Shown: piece after piece, positions 32,003 to 37,503 of the stretch
Position numbering within the stretch: the first letter of the stretch is position 1
Layout: each line of letters starts with the position of its first letter
Source of the DNA: Akkermansiaceae bacterium
GTDB taxonomy: Bacteria; Verrucomicrobiota; Verrucomicrobiia; Verrucomicrobiales; Akkermansiaceae
NCBI GenBank assembly: GCA_903888515.1
Contig: CAISTY010000105.1
Span: 1 to 37,503 of the forward strand
Reading direction: 5' to 3'
Length of the DNA: 37,503 nucleotides
Program-made: the position numbers and the translations under genes
The notes under the pieces: model-generated
Databases searched by the model: none
Told to the model about the DNA's origin: nothing
The model's input: only the letters and a program-made list of their open reading frames with translations

Positions 32003-33193
32003 TCAGGATGGATCCTTGAAAATCTCCGTATCAAAGGGATTTTGCGGGCGGATGGGCACCACCGCCACGCCGTAGGCATCGAGGAAGGCCCGGCCCGAAG
32101 CGCGGCGCGAGGACCATTTGATTTCATACGCCCGCAACGCGCCGTCCTGTTTTACCACCAAGTCCACCTCCGACTGCGCCCGCGTGCGCCAGAAGAAAAG
32201 CTCCGCCGGCGAGCCGAGCTGGGCATTGTGCTTGGCCACTTCCGCGATGACCCAGTTTTCCCACAATGCGCCAATATCCGGCCGGAATTCGTCGGTCGAA
32301 AGCGCGTTGAGCAGGGCATTGAGAATTCCCGTGTCCCAAAAAAACACCTTGCTGCTTTTGGCGATCTCTTTGCGGGGATTGGTGCTGAATGACGGCAGTC
32401 TGAAGATGACGAAGGTTTTCTCTAACAGATCCAGATAGCGGTCCACCGTCGGGCGTGCCATGTGAAGCTGGGATGCCAGTTCGTTTACCGACACTTCAGC
32501 GCCGGCTTGGTGGGCCAGCAGCAGCAGCAGGCGTTTGATGAGATCCGGGGACTTGACCAAGCCGGCTTGCAGCACGTCTTTCCAGAGGTAGTCGGAACTC
32601 AGATCGCGCAGCAGTTGCGCCGGTTGCGCACTCGTCACCACCTCGGGATAGCTCCCGAATGCCAGTCGCCGCATCAGAAAGGTCCGCACTTGCGGCCCGA
32701 AATGTTGACACAAATGCTCGGGCGTGGCGTCAGCCCCAGCCCACATTTGGCTACCCAGGGTCTCGGCAAACAACAGCGGCGGCAACACCAGTTTGCGATT
32801 GCGTCCGGTCAGGCTCTCCGCCGCTTGGTCCAGCAAATCCAGTGAGGAAGAACCCAACAGGAGAAACTTGGCGGGCAGCCGCGCATCATGCCAGCCCTTG
32901 ATGATCCGCGCCGCTTCCGGCAGCCGCTGCGCCTCATCTATCACCAGCACCGCCGGATCGCCGAGTGACCGCAGCGCCTCGCCGGGAGCCAACGTCGCGG
33001 CGGCGCGAAACCGTGCCTTGTCCACCTCGATATCAAAATTCAGGAAGACCGCGTCCCGTCCCGCCAGGACGTGTTCTACCAACGTCGTTTTACCCACCTG
33101 CCGCGCCCCGAGGATCACCCCAACCTTGTCGCCTGCGAGGATCTCCTTCAAGCTCTGCTCCGCCCGTCGTTCAAGATACATGATGCGCAGCAT
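32003..33193 (-). CDS. DUF4143 ATPase (AAA family)
   Basis: 396 residues from the ATG at 33193 (another is at 33181). GVILGARQVGKTTLVEHVL is the Walker A region, PAVLVIDEAQRLPEAARII Walker B, KFLLLGSSSLDLL sensor 1. The C-terminal part has the DUF4143 winged helix (SVNELASQLHMARPTVDRYLDLLEKTFVIF) and a PD-(D/E)XK-like end (ELFFWRTRAQSEVDLVVKQDG...AYEIKW). These ATPases are frequent and mobile in bacteria and archaea; their function is uncertain. Monocistronic, flanked downstream by 191 bp without features and upstream by a dispersed repeat. Confidence 0.88.
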   Translation of the reverse strand: MLRIMYLERRAEQSLKEILAGDKVGVILGARQVGKTTLVEHVLAGRDAVFLNFDIEVDKARFRAAATLAPGEALRSLGDPAVLVIDEAQRLPEAARIIKGWHDARLPAKFLLLGSSSLDLLDQAAESLTGRNRKLVLPPLLFAETLGSQMWAGADATPEHLCQHFGPQVRTFLMRRLAFGSYPEVVTSAQPAQLLRDLSSDYLWKDVLQAGLVKSPDLIKRLLLLLAHQAGAEVSVNELASQLHMARPTVDRYLDLLEKTFVIFRLPSFSTNPRKEIAKSSKVFFWDTGILNALLNALSTDEFRPDIGALWENWVIAEVAKHNAQLGSPAELFFWRTRAQSEVDLVVKQDGALRAYEIKWSSRRASGRAFLDAYGVAVVPIRPQNPFDTEIFKDPS

Positions 33194-33268
33194 AACCGGT
33201 TTTTCTGTAATGTGCAAGTGGCATGATCGCCGGTCATATCGCCTCGGAGAAGTTTGAGCTTGCAGGGT

Positions 33269-33400
33269 CACAACTCAGCGTTTGACCTCGGAAACGCCGT
33301 AGTGTCGAGCAAGCCGGCTTCCCTGAAATGGTAGGGCGTGGCGGACTCGCCGCGCCGTGACTGGGCTTGCGGCCTGAAAGGACACGGAGGAAGCGAATGG
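33269..33400 (-). repeat. 132-bp dispersed repeat, copy 2 (inverted)
   Basis: Reverse complement of 8371-8502 with a few differences. It occupies most of the 319-bp gap between the DUF4143 ATPase and the di-heme gene. A short related piece, CCCTACCATTGAGGGAAT, follows at about 33487-33504, and a small dyad (GACGG/CCGTC) precedes it. Nothing else is seen in this gap. Confidence 0.85.
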
Positions 33401-33512
33401 CCAAGCGCTTGGATTTTAGCGAATCAAGCTCCCTCCATTCGCACCGCCATCCGGCGGACCAGTGGGACGGCCGAGGCCGACCGTCCCTACCATTGAGGGA
33501 ATCGAACTGGCT

Positions 33513-36500
33513 CTATTTCGCTAGTACCACCGGCGCGGGGGGCGGGCGGAAATCCGGTTCGTTCTTATCCTTGAGTTCCTTCTTCCCTCGATACGTGCCG
33601 TAGAAGGGAACATTGGCGTCGTTCCAGGTTGTAATCCTCACAAACTCCGCCTCGGTGATGCCCGCCGCGCACGGATCCTTGCGGATCCTTGCGACGAGTT
33701 TGCTGCGGTGCGACCCCCATGTCAGCGGCGGCTCAGGCCGGTAATGGGCGCGGCCATAGGAGGAGTCCATGTAGCTGACCAGCCCCTTGCCAAAAAGGTT
33801 CTCGTAGGACACGTTGCGGGATTCGGTCGGCTCGCCTGTAAGGACCAGTCCCGCCGCGGCTTTGTCGCCGCTGTGGCATGACAGGCAGCGTTTGTCCAAC
33901 ACCGGTTGAACGTCCGTCAGGTAATGAATGGCACGCGGTCCTGTATCTCCCGGCAGAGGGGCGAGCGGCTGCGGGGGATAGTCCAGCGCTTTCGGGCGAG
34001 CCGCGACCACAGTCGGCGCTGTCCTGCGTGGTTCGTGGCACCCGATACACGAGCGTTGTTCTCCCGGCATCAGGTTGAGGAACGTGGGCATGTGCTGCAG
34101 CATCATGTAGTTCTCGTCGAGCGCCTGGAAGAACACGTTTTCCTCGGCCGGCACCTCGAAATGGGCAGAGCCGTCTTCATGGACCTTGGCGATGCCGTAA
34201 ACCCGCTTCCGGTGGACATCAGGTCCGACCCATCCCATCCCTTCTTCATTCCAGGGCCAGGACAGCACGCCCATCACCCGGAGGTACTTCACCCGTCCCC
34301 GCTCGATTCCCGTCATGCCTTGATAGACATCCTGGACAAACAGTGTGCCCGGTTTCTTTTTCGCATCGCCTGACGGAGTCGGAGCGGCGACAAGCACGGG
34401 TTTGACGCGAGGGCGCAGCGGAAACGGCTCGGCGCACTGGATATCCGGCTCCGGATCCCGGTAAAGCAGGGCGCGATTACCCCATCGGTCCATCACATGG
34501 AGCGCGCCGTTCTTGGAGACGAGATAGAACTTCTCCGAAAGCGGATACGGGTCCGTGCAAAGGCCGAACCTGACAGGAGCGTGATCCATGCACCCATAAC
34601 CTATCTCGGGGGTGATGCAGGTCATCGGTTCCTCGCCGATGCGGGTGTGGCGGTTGTCAACGAGCATGACCGCGCCAGTCGCCGTGTTGTGATGCGATCC
34701 GCCTATGGCGATTACCAGGGGACTGCCCGGAATGCTGCGAGCACAACTCATGCCTGCCGGCCAGACGGTGTTGTTTTTGAAGATGTGGTCCGAGCCGCTG
34801 CCGTCCGGGCGGATGGCCCAGAGGGCCTGGCCGTTCCCCAAGCCCTTGTCCACATACTCCCATCGCGTATAGATGACCCGGCCGTCGTTCATCACGGAAG
34901 GGGCGGTTTCGTTGATGGGCCCTTGGGATATCCGGCGCATGTTCTTGCCGTCAGCGTCCATACTGTACAGCGTCGTAACGGTCCCGGGGGCACAAAAGAC
35001 CGATTGCGCGCAACGGGTCGAAACAAACATGAACCTGCCGTCCGGCAGATAGATCGGGTCCATGTCGTCGAAGCCGCGCACATTGTATTGTTTCGTGTTC
35101 TCGGCAATGGCTTGCACAGCCGGGTCGCCTTCGGAGGAGGTGATTTGGCGCAGGCTGCCGGGTACCATCTTCCCGGTCTCCGGATCGATTCCGACTTCGT
35201 AGATGCGATATCTGTCGTCCGGCTTCTTATAGCCAAACACCACCTTCTTCGCGTCGAATGACAAGTCGAACCGGTCAAACCGCCCGCCGGCAAGTTCGGG
35301 TGCCAACTCAGTGACCTTGCCGCCCGGCTTCACCGGTGATAGCACGCAAAGATTGCCCTTCGTGCTGCTGGCGAACTGATCAGTGTAGGTATGGCCGTAC
35401 CCCCCCTTTCCCGTTTTCAGGAACAACAGCTTGTCGAAGTTCAACTCAGGATGGGCAAACATGGCCTCGCTCCGCAAGGACTGCAGCGCGATCTCGACTT
35501 TCTCCAACTCGTTGGTCCCTGCCTTCCCGGCGGCTGATTGCTCCGCCTCGAGCTTGGAAAGTCTGTCGAGATACTTCGGGCCATCGGGATACTGCGGCCC
35601 ATGGGTCTTGATGGTATCTTCAATGGCGAGCCGCAGAGCCCCGATGTTGACCCCATCAACGGGAAGAAACGAAGCCCGCAACTCCGGCGCGACGCGGTCC
35701 ATGTGCTTCATTTTCCGCTCGGCCTGTTTCCAGTTTTCGGGAATGGCCGCGGTTACGCTGGACAGGGTCAAGGTCATGAAATTGGGCAGCGGTCCACGCC
35801 GGGTGAATTTCAGTGTGCGTTTTCCCGGGGTGAGCGAAATCAGGGTGGGTACTCCCTGCTTGCCGAAGGTAACCGGATTCCTCCGGGCTTCCCAACTGTC
35901 GCCGGAGAACCGTATGGGCAATTCCCTGGGCGCTGTGCCAAAGGTGGCGCGCTCGAAGCCGGTGCCCACATGCCGGCCATCCACGAAAATGTTTACGGGC
36001 CGCGCCTCCGGCGATGCAAGTTTGGCTTGCAGCATGTAGTCGCCCGCCGCAGGAATGTCGATGTCATACTCCACGAACGCCTCTTTGACGCTGCCCGACG
36101 GCCGGGCATCCTCCGGGCCGCCCACCAACGGGCCGGCATTGGCATACTTGTTCGGGTCTGCATAGATGTCCACATTGCCTCGATCAAACGTCCAGACCGG
36201 AATATCTATCGTCGCCTTGCTCCCGGGGTTGGCCGGGTCCACCACGGGAAGACGCAGCGCCGCCACGTCAACATTGGCCGGCTGCGTGAAAAGCTTGTGA
36301 TACTTCTCCGGAATGCTGGCCAAGTCCTTGACCTGGTATTTCGGCGGCTGCCAATTCTCCGGAAAGGGCTCCGGCGTGGTCAGGCGCAAGGACACCAGGT
36401 GCGGCAGCGGCGTGCTGCTCCTCAGCACGATCGTATGCTTTCCCGCCCCCGCCTTGCTATTCCGGTGGTGCGACAGGTTGTCGGGCCCGCCGAAATCATT

Positions 36501-36929
36501 GAGAAGCATTTCCCATCTCGCGCCACTGCTCTTCGCCGAGGGCTCCCCGCTAGCCGGGTCCAAGCCGATGCCCGTGCCGATCTTGTTGACATTCCGGGAG
36601 TCAAAGAAGACCTCCATGGGCCGCGCTTCGGCAGACGTGTACTGCAGGAATAACCTGTAAACGCCGGGCACGGGATACTCGACCTCGTATTCCAAGCGCC
36701 AACCCCACGGCTCTTCTTCACCGCTGCCCACCACCGGCCCGGCATCGGCAAACTCGGCTGGATCCGCATGGATCCGGCCGTTGCCGCGAATAAACGCCCA
36801 CGCCGGAATCTCTATCGTTCCCGCCGTGGCTTCCAACACAAAAGAGACGGCACAAGAAACGGCAACGCACGTCAGCGCCGCGCGGCTCAATCGTCCAGAC
36901 AGGAAATGTTCAGCTTTCATCGAATGCAT
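33513..36929 (-). CDS. Secreted di-heme beta-propeller protein, hydrazine-synthase-alpha-like
   Basis: 1138 residues with a signal peptide (AALTCVAVSCAVSFVLEATAG). Residues about 35-400 are two copies of one beta-sandwich domain: IEIPAWAFIRGNGRIHADP...EARPMEVFFDSRNVNKIGTG and IDIPVWTFDRGNVDIYADP...EARPVNIFVDGRHVGTG. A propeller-like region follows (RFDRFDLSFDAKKVVFGYK, DMDPIYLPDGRFMFVSTR, SVMNDGRVIYTRW). Two c-type heme sites are CIGCH (961-965) and CLSCH (1015-1019). This layout is that of the hydrazine synthase alpha-related proteins common in PVC bacteria. Real hydrazine synthase needs HzsB and HzsC, not present here, so a periplasmic redox role with unknown substrate is more likely. The 3.4-kb gene has no GTTAG/CTAAC. 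Confidence 0.83.
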   Translation of the reverse strand: MHSMKAEHFLSGRLSRAALTCVAVSCAVSFVLEATAGTIEIPAWAFIRGNGRIHADPAEFADAGPVVGSGEEEPWGWRLEYEVEYPVPGVYRLFLQYTSAEARPMEVFFDSRNVNKIGTGIGLDPASGEPSAKSSGARWEMLLNDFGGPDNLSHHRNSKAGAGKHTIVLRSSTPLPHLVSLRLTTPEPFPENWQPPKYQVKDLASIPEKYHKLFTQPANVDVAALRLPVVDPANPGSKATIDIPVWTFDRGNVDIYADPNKYANAGPLVGGPEDARPSGSVKEAFVEYDIDIPAAGDYMLQAKLASPEARPVNIFVDGRHVGTGFERATFGTAPRELPIRFSGDSWEARRNPVTFGKQGVPTLISLTPGKRTLKFTRRGPLPNFMTLTLSSVTAAIPENWKQAERKMKHMDRVAPELRASFLPVDGVNIGALRLAIEDTIKTHGPQYPDGPKYLDRLSKLEAEQSAAGKAGTNELEKVEIALQSLRSEAMFAHPELNFDKLLFLKTGKGGYGHTYTDQFASSTKGNLCVLSPVKPGGKVTELAPELAGGRFDRFDLSFDAKKVVFGYKKPDDRYRIYEVGIDPETGKMVPGSLRQITSSEGDPAVQAIAENTKQYNVRGFDDMDPIYLPDGRFMFVSTRCAQSVFCAPGTVTTLYSMDADGKNMRRISQGPINETAPSVMNDGRVIYTRWEYVDKGLGNGQALWAIRPDGSGSDHIFKNNTVWPAGMSCARSIPGSPLVIAIGGSHHNTATGAVMLVDNRHTRIGEEPMTCITPEIGYGCMDHAPVRFGLCTDPYPLSEKFYLVSKNGALHVMDRWGNRALLYRDPEPDIQCAEPFPLRPRVKPVLVAAPTPSGDAKKKPGTLFVQDVYQGMTGIERGRVKYLRVMGVLSWPWNEEGMGWVGPDVHRKRVYGIAKVHEDGSAHFEVPAEENVFFQALDENYMMLQHMPTFLNLMPGEQRSCIGCHEPRRTAPTVVAARPKALDYPPQPLAPLPGDTGPRAIHYLTDVQPVLDKRCLSCHSGDKAAAGLVLTGEPTESRNVSYENLFGKGLVSYMDSSYGRAHYRPEPPLTWGSHRSKLVARIRKDPCAAGITEAEFVRITTWNDANVPFYGTYRGKKELKDKNEPDFRPPPAPVVLAK

Positions 36930-37173
36930 TGATCGTTATTGTTAGGAATTTATTTTCGGGGTGAGGGCCGTTGAAAGAGCCGGTGGGCGGAGCGGAGAGC
37001 GTGGAAATGGGGGTTGGTTAGTGTTGCCAGGGAAGAGTGGGTTCAGCGGCACCGGCGGGGATTGCATGGCGCGCAAGATCGAGCACGGCACTCATCGCAC
37101 AGCACAAGGGAAGGTGAAGGAATGTTTGCATGGCGCGAGGCTATGGCAGGAATGGATGAAGTCAAGAGGTGAT
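36930..37173. other. Gap without visible features
   Basis: 244 bp between the start of the di-heme gene and the end of the dehydrogenase fragment. No gene, repeat or clear terminator was found; the promoter of the di-heme gene presumably lies here. Confidence 0.5.
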
Positions 37174-37503
37174 TCATGCTTTCAAGCCTTTTAAATCGAC
37201 TTCCAGTTTCTTGTTCTCCTTCAACAACTCCTCCATCGTGAGTCGCGGGCGGCGGCCTCGCGGCCGAGGATGCAGGTCAGGTGGCCATCCACGGCGCGCT
37301 GCACGTTGGCATTTTCGAAGTGCCCCCCGGTGATGTTGGCGTAAAACGCGGCGATATTGCGTTCGGCGCCTTCATTGTAAACGCTGCCCATCTGACCCAC
37401 GTAATGTTGGTCGCCGCCGCGCACGAAAACCTTGCCGCCATACCGCAGATGCGCCGTGGCTTTCAGCCCATAGAAGCTCGCTGACAAGGTGGTGACCTCG
37501 AAG
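37174..37503 (-). pseudogene. C-terminal part of a Gfo/Idh/MocA dehydrogenase, frameshifted, cut by the window edge
   Basis: The frame enters from the right edge: TLSASFYGLKATAHLRYGGKVFVRGGDQHYVGQMGSVYNEGAERNIAAFYANITGGHFENANVQRAVDGHLTCILGREAAARDSR. This is the C-terminal domain of PVC-type Gfo/Idh/MocA oxidoreductases (FYxNIxxGxxxNxxVxxAVDGxLTxILGREAA). As read it stops at 37221. In another frame the sequence continues MEELLKENKKLEVDLKGLKA to a TGA at 37174, the natural ending. One base is therefore missing near 37234, by mutation or sequencing error. The NAD-binding domain is outside the window. Family members oxidise or reduce sugars and inositols. Confidence 0.8.

Noticed and set aside
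35538..36653. 371-codon plus-strand frame opposite the di-heme gene
   Set aside because: Antisense to a gene with a signal peptide, duplicated domains and two heme sites.
33513..36929. Calling the di-heme gene a true hydrazine synthase subunit
   Set aside because: No HzsB/HzsC partners or other anammox genes are in the window; similarity is only in domain layout.

Overview
The window looks like a piece of a GC-rich chromosome from the PVC group, most likely Verrucomicrobiota. This is inferred from gene content: a DUF1080 (3-keto-disaccharide hydrolase) protein with a signal peptide, a large di-heme protein related to hydrazine synthase alpha, a Gfo/Idh/MocA dehydrogenase of the PVC type, several membrane sulfatase/LTA-synthase-like proteins, and long runs of small intergenic repeats. 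No rRNA, tRNA or CRISPR was seen.

Layout. 1-5.5 kb: the end of an OmpA-family envelope protein (frameshifted at a C run), a VapBC-type toxin-antitoxin (TA) pair, a DUF1080 protein, and a URO-D-like protein overlapping a galactokinase-family kinase. 5.5-8.5 kb is a lower-GC patch: an IS110 transposase remnant, a possibly frameshifted secreted protein, a DUF433/DUF5615 TA pair, an NlpC/P60 protein, then about 600 bp of hairpins and repeats. 8.5-13.4 kb (minus): rsmD, a secreted protein, a membrane alkaline-phosphatase-superfamily protein and a single-pass membrane protein. 13.4-26.4 kb (plus): a long co-directional block with a GT28 glycosyltransferase, a HAD phosphatase, thiG, HMG-CoA reductase, a UbiA prenyltransferase, a rifampicin-phosphotransferase/PEP-synthase-like enzyme, a BtaA-like (DUF3419) aminocarboxypropyl transferase, a dolichol/phytol-kinase-like membrane protein, a GNAT-like protein and an OleC-like AMP ligase. 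26.4-28.9 kb: a third intact TA pair inserted in front of xseA. 29-37.5 kb (mostly minus): PAP2 phosphatase plus LTA-synthase-like protein, a DUF4143 ATPase, a di-heme beta-propeller protein and the frameshifted end of a Gfo/Idh/MocA dehydrogenase.

The most interesting unit is 16.2-26.4 kb. Most joints there are ATGA/GTGA overlaps, which implies translational coupling, and the families (HMG-CoA reductase, UbiA, dikinase-type phosphotransferase, SAM aminocarboxypropyl transferase, polyprenol-kinase-like, N-acyltransferase-like, OleC-like ligase) point to an isoprenoid or polar-lipid pathway I cannot match to a described one. The operon was later interrupted by a TA module (now with a decayed toxin) at 20.86-21.29 kb and is followed by another at 26.57-27.24 kb, which is bracketed by a 73-74 bp duplication containing the first ten codons of xseA.

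Two sequence-level signals stand out. Intergenic arrays of unrelated sequence share a strict 7-bp period (8.16, 14.6, 15.3 and 29.0 kb). The pentamer GTTAG/CTAAC accounts for nearly all TTAG/CTAA tetramers in the first 29 kb but is absent from the PAP2/LTA-synthase-like pair and from the di-heme gene, suggesting that those were acquired from elsewhere.
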